A stretch of 39,702 nucleotides of DNA, from assembly GCA_021785255.1 (NCBI GenBank), contig JAJYGA010000164.1:1-39702 (forward strand), written 5' to 3'. Below are positions 1 to 6,460 of this stretch, in pieces (within the stretch, counting starts at the first letter, position 1; each line of letters opens with the position of its first letter). The DNA comes from Actinomycetes bacterium (GTDB lineage Bacteria > Actinomycetota > Acidimicrobiia > Acidimicrobiales > Acidimicrobiaceae). The notes under the pieces are model-generated. The model made no database searches. It had not been told where the DNA came from and worked only from the letters and a program-made list of their open reading frames with translations. The position numbers and the translations under genes are program-made.

Positions 1-1
1 G

Positions 2-106
2 TGGGGAACACACTTCTGGTCACCGTCGTATTTTGTCGGATCAGCAGGAGGCGCAAGCCTGGATGTATTACAGACATACATAGAGAACCAAAGGAGACCG
101 AGCTAA
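2..106 (+). mobile_element. C-terminal fragment of IS200/IS605-family TnpA (Y1 HUH) transposase
   Basis: The window opens inside a reading frame (frame 2) whose last 34 residues include WSPSYFVGSAGG followed by QTYIENQ and a TAA at 104-106. The WSPSYF...GG....YIENQ pattern is characteristic of the C-terminus of the small single-strand transposases (TnpA, tyrosine HUH) of IS200/IS605 elements. The 5' part lies outside the window, so neither the catalytic HUH motif nor the Tyr can be checked, nor whether the gene is intact or whether a tnpB accompanies it. The hairpin immediately downstream fits the right end of such an element. Recognition is by motif only. Confidence 0.8.
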
Positions 107-109
107 TAT

Positions 110-151
110 GCGCCTATCCCTCCCCGCTCTAAAGACGGGGTTTCCCGGCGC
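110..151 (+). repeat. Right-end hairpin of the IS200/IS605 element
   Basis: A CCCCG / CGGGG stem (122-126 with 136-140, 9-nt loop) is followed by TTTCCC. It is enclosed by an outer pairing GCGCC (110-114) with GGCGC (147-151). A CCCC-stem, A-rich loop, GGGG-TTTC arrangement a few bases after tnpA is typical of the subterminal hairpin at the right end of these elements, which the transposase recognises as single-stranded DNA. The exact cleavage point is not visible. It should lie close to position 150, so 150-300 is probably host DNA. Confidence 0.65.
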
Positions 152-281
152 GTTGGATGAAGACCGTATCGAACCTGAACTCCTCGCTCCCTAGTCAAAA
201 AACAATGCGCGGGGCCACACAAATCGTTTTAGGAGTGACAATCGCCACAAACTAGCAACAGAGCCAGTCTTTAGGTATATA

Positions 282-296
282 CTTGTAATATACAAG
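282..296. promoter_or_regulatory. Palindromic operator-like site upstream of the MFS exporter
   Basis: Perfect inverted repeat CTTGTA-ATA-TACAAG. A further half site, TACAAG, lies at 303-308. The same core (TTGTA-ATA-TACAA) recurs at 4396-4410 ahead of another membrane-protein gene, and a related TGTA-N3-TACA core lies at 3672-3694. The size and symmetry fit a dimeric repressor of the TetR/PadR/MarR/GntR kind. The family cannot be decided from the DNA alone. The site overlaps a possible -10 (TATACT, 278-283). Confidence 0.5.
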
Positions 297-374
297 CTTT
301 TGTACAAGGAATATCATCTGGGGCATAACATCAGTCTGGCGAGTTTTAGATCTCTTTTTACCACGGGAAGGCCT

Positions 375-2198
375 ATGCAAACACAACCTCGACGTTCGGG
401 AGACGATGCTGCAAAGTTTCTGCAAGATCATCCCGGTTACAAATGGATAGCCCTCTCAAACACCACAATCGGTATTTTGATGGCAACTATCAACGGATCC
501 ATCGTGTTGATATCTTTGCCCGACATTTTCCGAGGTATCGGTGTCAATCCATTGACGCCGTCCAACTCCACGTACTTGCTGTGGATGCTCATGGGATTTT
601 TGATCGTAACCGCGGTACTCGTTGTCAGTCTCGGTCGAGTCGGAGATATATTCGGTCGTGTTCGAATGTACAACATGGGGTTTGCCATCTTCACATTCTT
701 TTCTATTCTACTTTCTATAACTTGGATGCATGGAACATCGGCAGCTCTTTACATAATTGTTATGCGAGTGTTTCAAGGAGTAGGAGCTGCGTTTTTGTTT
801 GCCAACTCCTCTGCCATCATCACCGACGCCTTTGCACCCAATGAACGAGGCGCTGCTTTGGGTATCAACTCCATAGCGCTAATAGCGGGATCATTCATAG
901 GTCTTATCCTTGGCGGTGTACTAGCACCGGTATCTTGGCGACTTGTCTTTTTAGTATCGGTACCCTTCGGAGTTTTTGGAACCGTCTGGGCATACCTAAA
1001 ACTCCGAGACACTGGCGTTCGAACTCCTGCAAAGATTGACTGGATCGGAAATCTGCTTTTTGCTGTTGGTTTGATCTCTGTCATGGTAGGTATCACCTAT
1101 GGTATTCTTCCCTACGGTCACTCTACGATGGGATGGGGCAATCCAGCAGTAATAGCAGAGATCGTTGGTGGGATAATTACCCTCGCGGCGTTTGCGGTAT
1201 ATGAAACTAAGGCATCGTCCCCAATGTTTCGTCTTCAACTTTTCAAAATAAAGGCTTTCGCGGCAGGAAACGTAGCTACCTTACTCGGTGCCCTTGGCCG
1301 AGGGGGCCTGCAGTTCATACTCATCGTTTGGCTCCAAGGAATCTGGCTCCCAGAGCACGGATACTCTTTCGCCCAAACTCCACTTTGGGCCGGCATATAT
1401 CTGATTCCCCTCACTGTCGGATTTCTCATATCTGGACCTCTAGCAGGAAAACTATCGGATCGGTTTGGGGCTAGACCCTTCGCAACCTTAGGCATTTTCG
1501 TTCAAGGCGCCACTTACCTAGCACTACAATTTCTTCCCATTGACTTTAACTACGTCGCCTTTGCACTAATAGTAGCTGTCAACGGTCTTGCTGGCGGTCT
1601 CTTCTCTGCACCCAACCAGGCCGGAGTAATGAACTCACTGCCACCAAACCAAAGAGGAGCTGGAGCGGGCATGTTGACTACCTTTCAGAACTCAGCTCAG
1701 GTTCTCTCGATAGGTGTCTTTTTTTCGTTAATCATCGTGGGGCTTTCTGCAACATTACCCCACGCGTTATTTTCAGGATTAGTCCAACAAGGTATACCAG
1801 CTAAAGCAGCACACTTTGCCGCCTCTCTTCCGCCTGTTGGAAGTCTATTTGCGGCATTCTTAGGGTACAATCCGATTAAAACACTGCTTGGACCGGTCTT
1901 GGTACACATGCCAGCTGCAAAGGTCGCCTATCTTACTGGCCGTTCATTTTTCCCTCATCTTATTGCTCCTGCATTTCAAAGTGGCTTGAGAGACGCACTC
2001 GACTTCGCATTTTTAGCCGCTATGGTCGGAACAATTGCCTCTTGGATGCGAGGTGGAAAGTTCCACTATCAAGGCGCTCTCGCAGTACAGAGTCCAGACC
2101 AAGACGGTAATGAAGATGGAAAGCTCCACTATCACGGTGCTCTCGCAGCAGAGGCCGATCTGTCCCCTGAAGAGTCCTTGGGAGAACCTGACCACTAG
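375..2198 (+). CDS. MFS multidrug/solute exporter, DHA2-like (14-TM type)
   Basis: About 607 residues with many hydrophobic segments and the major-facilitator motif A variant GRVGDIFGRVRMY after TM2, plus GKLSDRFGARP in the second half. Length and motifs fit the drug:H+ antiporter DHA2 group, which exports small molecules across the cytoplasmic membrane. The frame is open from a TTG at 300. I prefer the ATG at 375, because GGGAAGG sits just upstream and the 25 residues before it are not typical of the family; the TTG also sits among palindrome half sites. The C-terminus carries a hydrophilic tail containing two copies of GK(F/L)HY(Q/H)GALA. It stands alone behind the operator-like palindrome at 282-296. 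Substrate unknown. Confidence 0.85.
   Translation: MQTQPRRSGDDAAKFLQDHPGYKWIALSNTTIGILMATINGSIVLISLPDIFRGIGVNPLTPSNSTYLLWMLMGFLIVTAVLVVSLGRVGDIFGRVRMYNMGFAIFTFFSILLSITWMHGTSAALYIIVMRVFQGVGAAFLFANSSAIITDAFAPNERGAALGINSIALIAGSFIGLILGGVLAPVSWRLVFLVSVPFGVFGTVWAYLKLRDTGVRTPAKIDWIGNLLFAVGLISVMVGITYGILPYGHSTMGWGNPAVIAEIVGGIITLAAFAVYETKASSPMFRLQLFKIKAFAAGNVATLLGALGRGGLQFILIVWLQGIWLPEHGYSFAQTPLWAGIYLIPLTVGFLISGPLAGKLSDRFGARPFATLGIFVQGATYLALQFLPIDFNYVAFALIVAVNGLAGGLFSAPNQAGVMNSLPPNQRGAGAGMLTTFQNSAQVLSIGVFFSLIIVGLSATLPHALFSGLVQQGIPAKAAHFAASLPPVGSLFAAFLGYNPIKTLLGPVLVHMPAAKVAYLTGRSFFPHLIAPAFQSGLRDALDFAFLAAMVGTIASWMRGGKFHYQGALAVQSPDQDGNEDGKLHYHGALAAEADLSPEESLGEPDH
2054..2148 (+). repeat. In-frame direct repeat in the exporter C-terminal tail
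   Basis: Two 32-base copies (2054-2085 and 2117-2148), offset by 63 bases (21 codons), differ at only a few positions. They encode GKFHYQGALA and GKLHYHGALA. The period is a multiple of three, so it duplicates a short peptide module in the cytoplasmic tail. Confidence 0.8.
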
Positions 2199-2206
2199 AG
2201 ACCAAG

Positions 2207-2230
2207 AAGTAGGTTCGTCACCGCCTACTT
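2207..2230. terminator. Possible bidirectional terminator hairpin
   Basis: AAGTAGG (2207-2213) pairs with CCTACTT (2224-2230) across a 10-base loop in the 79-base gap between the convergent exporter and aminotransferase genes. There is no strong U-tract, so this is a weak call. Confidence 0.35.
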
Positions 2231-2277
2231 GTTCACGTCAGTTACGTCTTTAATCAATGTACTAATGGTCTCGACAC

Positions 2278-3645
2278 CTAAAACAGTTCACTGACCGCGT
2301 CGTTGAAAATTGAACTATGAGCGTCGACGTCCGCTAAAGAGGTCGACGGCGACATGAGTGCCATGTTATGAAAAGGAGTCATCAGCACTCCACGATTTAG
2401 GCAGTAGAGGTGAAAGTACTCATCAAGCATCTCGTCGCCATAAGCTGCTGACTCGCCTCCATTTTTGGGAGGATTTGGGCAAAATCTGTATTCGACTCTT
2501 GCTCCCAGCCTAATTACGCAAAACGGTGCACCATGAGCTTGAAACGCTTGAGTAACCCCGGCTTCGAACCTACTTGCCAGATCAATCATTTCCAAAAACG
2601 CCTCTTGGGTAAAGACAGAGTTCAAAGTAGTAGCTACCGCCGCCACGGACAAAGCATTACCAGCAAGGGTTCCTCCGACACCACCGGTATCTACCAGGTC
2701 TGCCCTATCATCTCTAAGCAGTTGATCCGCTATGGCCTCCGAGACACCATAGGCACCCACAGGAACGCCTCCTCCTATGGACTTTCCTATTGTGATGATA
2801 TCAGGCTTCAAACCATAAAGCTCGGTTGCGCCGCCATATCCCGCACTAAAGGTATGCGTTTCATCCACAATTAGAAGTGTTCCCGTCTCAGTACATAGGC
2901 TTCGAAGCTGTTCATGAAAGCCGTCTTCTGGTAGTACTATTCCTATATTAGTCAAGGCAGGTTCTGTCAGAACCGCTGCAATCTCTCCCGTGGAAAGAGC
3001 TCGCCTAACGGCGTCAATGTCGTTGAACTCGACAGCTTCAGTAGTTACAGCTGGATCTACAGCAGGTCCGACATTCCCCTCTCGTGATACTGATACTCCG
3101 TCTTTCAAAACTGTAAAACTTTCATCAACGGTGCCATGGTAACAGTAGGAAAACACAAGGATTTTTTTCCGTCCAGTAATCTGACGTGCAAACCGCAGTG
3201 CAAATCTGTTGGCATCTGTGGCTGAAAGTGTAAACTGCCACAGAGGAAGTGGAAAACGACTTTTCAATGCCGTAGCCGCCTTGATTGAATCCAACGATGG
3301 AAGCATGGTTGTCACGCCTCCTTTGAGTTGAATCCTGTCGATCACGCTATCGACGGTTGGTTCGGGACTATGTCCAGCCATGGCACCTGTGTCACCAAGA
3401 CAAAAATCGATATAGGAGTTGCCGTCGACATCTATTATCCGGGATCCTCTGGCACTTTCAAAAAATATCGGATAGCCACCACTCCACTTACTCATCCAGG
3501 ACATCGGTACTCCACCGATGAGAGCACGACGCGACTGCTCAAAAGCGGCCAACGATAGCTGTGTCCGCTTGGCAAACACTTCTCGCTCTCTATCTAAGAG
3601 AGTCTCTAGTCGCTTACGATCGTTGTAGACGAACATCGTCTTCAC
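2278..3645 (-). CDS. Class III PLP-dependent aminotransferase (HemL/glutamate-1-semialdehyde aminomutase-like)
   Basis: 455 residues of fold-type I aminotransferase. The N-terminal half contains IDVDGNSYIDFCLGDTGAMAGH. The centre has the PLP-phosphate region SATDANRFALRFAR and the YCYHGT motif. The second half has IVDETHTF, whose Asp should contact the pyridine nitrogen, and IGKSIGGGVPVGAYG, whose Lys should form the Schiff base. These place it in the class III group closest to HemL. It stands alone, without other tetrapyrrole genes, so an amino-acid or secondary-metabolite transaminase is as likely as aminomutase activity. The start is GTG at 3645 with GGGGTGA upstream; an ATG three codons in (3636) is possible. 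A perfect palindrome at 3672-3694 sits just upstream. Confidence 0.8.
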   Translation of the reverse strand: MKTMFVYNDRKRLETLLDREREVFAKRTQLSLAAFEQSRRALIGGVPMSWMSKWSGGYPIFFESARGSRIIDVDGNSYIDFCLGDTGAMAGHSPEPTVDSVIDRIQLKGGVTTMLPSLDSIKAATALKSRFPLPLWQFTLSATDANRFALRFARQITGRKKILVFSYCYHGTVDESFTVLKDGVSVSREGNVGPAVDPAVTTEAVEFNDIDAVRRALSTGEIAAVLTEPALTNIGIVLPEDGFHEQLRSLCTETGTLLIVDETHTFSAGYGGATELYGLKPDIITIGKSIGGGVPVGAYGVSEAIADQLLRDDRADLVDTGGVGGTLAGNALSVAAVATTLNSVFTQEAFLEMIDLASRFEAGVTQAFQAHGAPFCVIRLGARVEYRFCPNPPKNGGESAAYGDEMLDEYFHLYCLNRGVLMTPFHNMALMSPSTSLADVDAHSSIFNDAVSELF

Positions 3646-3671
3646 TTATCACCCCAAGATCATCGTCTATC

Positions 3672-3694
3672 CGGTACTGTATGATACAGTACCG
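3672..3694. promoter_or_regulatory. Perfect 10-bp inverted repeat, operator upstream of the aminotransferase gene
   Basis: CGGTACTGTA (3672-3681), spacer TGA, TACAGTACCG (3685-3694). All ten pairs match. It lies 27 bases upstream of the minus-strand aminotransferase start and has no U-tract, so it is better read as a repressor site than a terminator. The core TGTA-N3-TACA matches the sites at 282-296 and 4396-4410. Confidence 0.65.
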
Positions 3695-3841
3695 ACCACA
3701 ACTAGATTCAACTCAAAGGAAACAGCATTGCGCTTTGAGAACACCTCTAAATTGATCAATGGCATTTTGTTAAGTCAAACAATCTTTAGTCTTTCATCAA
3801 AGTTTCATGAGAACAGTAACGAATTGGCGTACACTTGCGAC

Positions 3842-3856
3842 ATCCTACGTTAGGAT
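3842..3856. promoter_or_regulatory. Short palindrome upstream of the Thr/Pro-rich protein gene
   Basis: ATCCTA-CGT-TAGGAT, a perfect 6-3-6 inverted repeat 25 bases before the ATG at 3881. Its half-site sequence differs from that of the TGTA/TACA sites, though the geometry is the same. It may be an operator or chance. Confidence 0.35.
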
Positions 3857-3880
3857 CCCTAAAAAACGAGGCGTACGGAC

Positions 3881-4255
3881 ATGCAGGGTAAACAAATTTT
3901 AGATCACAGCGGTGAGACAGCCAAGACCATAAGGCGCATTGCAGTGGCAGCTCTCGGGTTTCTAACAGTTCTCGTCTGGCGAGTAAATCCGGGGAAAACG
4001 TATCCTGTAGCATCGACGGCAGGAGCAATAACCACTGGATCGTCGACCTCCACTAGCCCAAAAGCACTAACGCCTTCAAGTTCGTCACAGCCAGCCGCCA
4101 CATCTCCAACGACCCAGGCACCTGCTACGACCCAGGCACCTGCTACGACCCAGGCACCTGCTACGACTCAGGCACCTGCTACAACTCAGGCACCTGTTAT
4201 GACTCAGGCACCTCCTATGACCCAGGCACCTGTAGCTGTAAGCGGCGGCAGTTAA
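3881..4255 (+). CDS. Small membrane-anchored or secreted Thr/Pro/Gln-rich repeat protein
   Basis: 124 residues. A basic N-terminus is followed by a hydrophobic stretch at about residues 19-34 (IRRIAVAALGFLTVLVW), which could be an uncleaved signal anchor. Then comes a Ser/Thr-rich linker and seven six-residue units of the form xxTQAP (PTTQAP, four ATTQAP, VMTQAP, PMTQAP), ending in VSGGS. Such low-complexity Thr/Pro tails are common in cell-surface proteins and can be O-glycosylated in actinobacteria. No enzymatic domain is visible. The start ATG has GAGG nine bases upstream. Function unknown; the repeat number may vary between strains. Confidence 0.6.
   Translation: MQGKQILDHSGETAKTIRRIAVAALGFLTVLVWRVNPGKTYPVASTAGAITTGSSTSTSPKALTPSSSSQPAATSPTTQAPATTQAPATTQAPATTQAPATTQAPVMTQAPPMTQAPVAVSGGS
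4106..4231 (+). repeat. 18-bp tandem repeat, seven copies
   Basis: Seven consecutive 18-base units with the constant part CAGGCACCT encode xxTQAP. The first four units are almost identical and later ones drift (CCC to CTC, ACG to ATG). This is a coding minisatellite. Confidence 0.9.
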
Positions 4256-4395
4256 CTCTACTTCTTGAGTCAGAGTTCGCATGGATGCATGTCAGTTACA
4301 AGTTTTAAAAGTTAACTGAGGAACTCTATCTATATTCAGGGAGACAACTGATAAAAAATTTCTCCAGCTGAGGAATACGCTAGCCAACTCATATG

Positions 4396-4410
4396 GTTGT
4401 AATATACAAC
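4396..4410. promoter_or_regulatory. Palindromic operator-like site, second copy
   Basis: GTTGTA-ATA-TACAAC, perfect 6-3-6 inverted repeat sharing the 13-base core TTGTA-ATA-TACAA with the site at 282-296. It lies 15 bases before the ATG at 4426 and just upstream of a possible -10 (TATAGT, 4413-4418), a position suited to repression. Confidence 0.55.
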
Positions 4411-4425
4411 GATATAGTTTAGGCG

Positions 4426-5499
4426 ATGCTTATGGAGTACTCGAAAACACATCTACGGGATACGACAGACGCTAAGTTTCAGGTACAACATCACCTGAGA
4501 ACTGCGACCGTTGCGGTCATTTTGGGTCTGGCAATCTCTCTAATATTTTTGCACAATGCTTCTGTCCAGATATATGGAGTAAGCGAGTTCGGAGTTCATT
4601 TAACTACAGTTCTTTCTCTTGGCACAGGACTTTTTGTTGCCTCATACAGTATCTGGGGCGTCGCGGAAGATCTTCAACGTGAAACTCAGAGAAGTACTCT
4701 AAAGCGAGCTTTTCAAGGCATGAGCATCTTTTTAGTATTGATTGTATTAACACCATTTAGCATCAATACATTCTTCAACTGGACCCACATGATCGTGGGA
4801 ACGCTATTGTTCTTAGATCAGCTAGCCATATCGATCTATCTCGTCAACGTGAATGACTATAAGAACAAGTTGGTCATCTATTTTGTAGTCGAGATAATGG
4901 GAGGCATTCTTGCTGCTCTCTCGCTCCCTAACCACATGCTAACTTATATGTTTCAAGGAGAAGTATTGTTCCAGGTGGGTTTCATCTCGATTCTCTTTGC
5001 GACACTACCTAAACTGACACCTAAAGAATATGCCTTCTCCGATTCCTCGTCAGACCGCCTTGGGAGCCTACTTAGCTACCACGAAACTCTTCGATGTTCA
5101 CACGACAGGCAAACAGCCGATAATGCAAGCGAAAAAAACACCGTGACGATACGTCTGCATGCAAGCGATTCAACGACTGCCAAAACACAACTCAAAAGAT
5201 TGAAGCACGGCGAGATTCCTTTTCTCGTCTCATTAGAGAGGACTTTGCACTCCTTTTGCAAAATTAGGACGTTGCGGACAGCTTGGTTAACACCTAAGAG
5301 GCAGGTGGAACGAGCTGCTCGCCGTTTTCTAACGCCGTTATCTGATCAATTCTTCGTTGATGCCTGCCACCTTCATAGGTCGCATCCAAAAAGCTATCTA
5401 CAATTGAAAGAGCAAGTTCCACGCCAAGCAAGCGAGCTCCAAGAGACAGGACATTTGCGTTGTTGTGTTGGCGTGCCAGACGAGCACTCAACTCATTAA
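4426..5499 (+). CDS. Polytopic membrane protein of unknown function with antisense-overlapping C-terminus
   Basis: 357 residues. About six hydrophobic segments lie in residues 25-200 (for example VAVILGLAISLIFL, MSIFLVLIVLTPFSI, VIYFVVEIMGGILAAL and VLFQVGFISILFATL). The N-terminus is cytoplasmic-looking and basic. I do not recognise a named family. After residue ~205 the sequence turns hydrophilic and low in conserved appearance. The last 206 bases lie antisense to the 3' end of rpiB, so residues ~290-357 may be an accidental extension left by loss of an earlier stop. No good ribosome-binding site precedes the ATG; a second ATG lies at 4432. It follows the palindrome at 4396-4410. The membrane part is probably real; the exact C-terminus is uncertain. 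Confidence 0.55.
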   Translation: MLMEYSKTHLRDTTDAKFQVQHHLRTATVAVILGLAISLIFLHNASVQIYGVSEFGVHLTTVLSLGTGLFVASYSIWGVAEDLQRETQRSTLKRAFQGMSIFLVLIVLTPFSINTFFNWTHMIVGTLLFLDQLAISIYLVNVNDYKNKLVIYFVVEIMGGILAALSLPNHMLTYMFQGEVLFQVGFISILFATLPKLTPKEYAFSDSSSDRLGSLLSYHETLRCSHDRQTADNASEKNTVTIRLHASDSTTAKTQLKRLKHGEIPFLVSLERTLHSFCKIRTLRTAWLTPKRQVERAARRFLTPLSDQFFVDACHLHRSHPKSYLQLKEQVPRQASELQETGHLRCCVGVPDEHSTH

Positions 5500-5785
5500 A
5501 ACAAAGGGCCGCCCTTATACCAGGAACCTTGTTAGCGACGATCTGTTCCCCCTGCCCAGAACCTCCAAAGACAATGCCCAGATCAGCCGCTCCTGTCGAC
5601 ACTGCTTCCGCTGCAGGTGCGCAGTAAAGGGGATAGTCGGTTGACTCAGTAGAAAACGTACCAAAGTCTAAGACTTTATAGCCTTTGCTCTCCAAATGTT
5701 CCTTTACGACTATTTTCAAAGGATAACCAGCATGGTCGCTACCCAATGAGATTGTTGCAACCTTTGTAGATACCTCACCACTCAA
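5294..5785 (-). CDS. rpiB: Ribose-5-phosphate isomerase B
   Basis: 163 residues of the RpiB/LacAB family. It interconverts ribose 5-phosphate and ribulose 5-phosphate in the non-oxidative pentose phosphate pathway. SDHAG (residues 16-20) supplies the substrate-binding Asp17-His18. GGSGQGEQIVANK (74-86) carries Glu80 where enterobacterial RpiB has a catalytic Cys; the actinobacterial enzymes such as that of M. tuberculosis use this Glu as the base. RQHNNANVLSLGAR (106-119) is the second phosphate/ring-opening region with His107. The start is TTG at 5785, overlapping the stop of the upstream bpa gene by four bases (TTGA), so the two are translationally coupled. Confidence 0.93.
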   Translation of the reverse strand: MSGEVSTKVATISLGSDHAGYPLKIVVKEHLESKGYKVLDFGTFSTESTDYPLYCAPAAEAVSTGAADLGIVFGGSGQGEQIVANKVPGIRAALCFNELSARLARQHNNANVLSLGARLLGVELALSIVDSFLDATYEGGRHQRRIDQITALENGEQLVPPAS

Positions 5786-6258
5786 AGGTAGTTGCCTCCC
5801 CCTACGCTTCCTTCAATTCGACTTTGGGGAAGTCCTCGTCCTCGCATATCTTCAAGCTGACCTCTCGCAGCCATCTGTTGTGCAAACAAAGTAGCTTGAA
5901 TGCCATGAAACAAACCTTCTAGCCATCCCACCAACTGGGCTTGAGCTACCCTAAGTTCAGCTTCAGAAGGAACATCATCAGGCCCAAATGGCAACGAAAA
6001 AGTCTTGAGTTCTTCAACCAAGTCATCAGACATCACTTCAGATAGTTGAGCAATTGAGGTATCGTAGATCTCTTTAAGTCTCACCCTCGAGGCTTCATCC
6101 AAGTTAGAAGCCTTCACCTCGTCAAGAAGCGTCTTGATCATTGAACCAATTCGCAAGACCTTCGAAGGAGAGGTTACGGTATCGCGGTCACTCTCTTCAG
6201 ACTCCTCCGCCGCCTCAGGTACGACCACCTCTGGCTCGTTACTTTCCTGCTCGGTCAT
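5782..6258 (-). CDS. bpa: Bacterial proteasome activator Bpa/PafE-like
   Basis: 158 residues. An acidic disordered N-terminus (1-30) precedes KVLRIGSMIKTLLDEV and the strongly conserved block AQAQLVGWLEGLFHGIQATLFAQQMAAR, both diagnostic of the ATP-independent proteasome activator of actinobacteria (Rv3780 in M. tuberculosis). Bpa forms a dodecameric ring that docks on the 20S proteasome with a C-terminal GQYL motif and opens its gate for unfolded or partly folded substrates. Here the C-terminus is GGGNYL, so Gln is replaced by Asn. GAGAGGA lies five bases before the ATG. rpiB follows with a four-base overlap. No proteasome genes are in this window. Confidence 0.9.
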   Translation of the reverse strand: MTEQESNEPEVVVPEAAEESEESDRDTVTSPSKVLRIGSMIKTLLDEVKASNLDEASRVRLKEIYDTSIAQLSEVMSDDLVEELKTFSLPFGPDDVPSEAELRVAQAQLVGWLEGLFHGIQATLFAQQMAARGQLEDMRGRGLPQSRIEGSVGGGNYL

Positions 6259-6324
6259 ACGGATCCTCTCTCCATCCCAAATCGCAACTTCTGCGTCACT
6301 ATCCTACCGGCAGACAGCAATCAA

Positions 6325-6350
6325 TGACACGTGATTGGCACATTGTGTCA
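6325..6350 (-). terminator. Stem-loop between hypE and bpa
   Basis: TGACAC (6325-6330) pairs with GTGTCA (6345-6350), with an inner GTG/CAC pair (31-33 with 39-41) around a five-base loop and a three-base bulge. It lies downstream of hypE on the minus strand, 67 bases before bpa. It could end the hypDE transcript or act as an operator for bpa. There is no clear U-tract. Confidence 0.35.
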
Positions 6351-6460
6351 CTACTCCCTTGCATCCCCAAACGATGACGGGTCTAAAGTAGTGACGGACT
6401 CATACGCGTCAAATGTTGTTCTCGCAAAGATAGCTCGATCAATTAAACTATAGTCGAGAC

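Noticed and set aside
300-374. TTG start at 300 for the MFS exporter
   Set aside because: It sits among palindrome half sites and adds residues unlike the family; the ATG at 375 has a good ribosome-binding site.
4106-4231. CRISPR-like repeat array
   Set aside because: Units are contiguous without spacers and keep a reading frame, so they are a coding tandem repeat.
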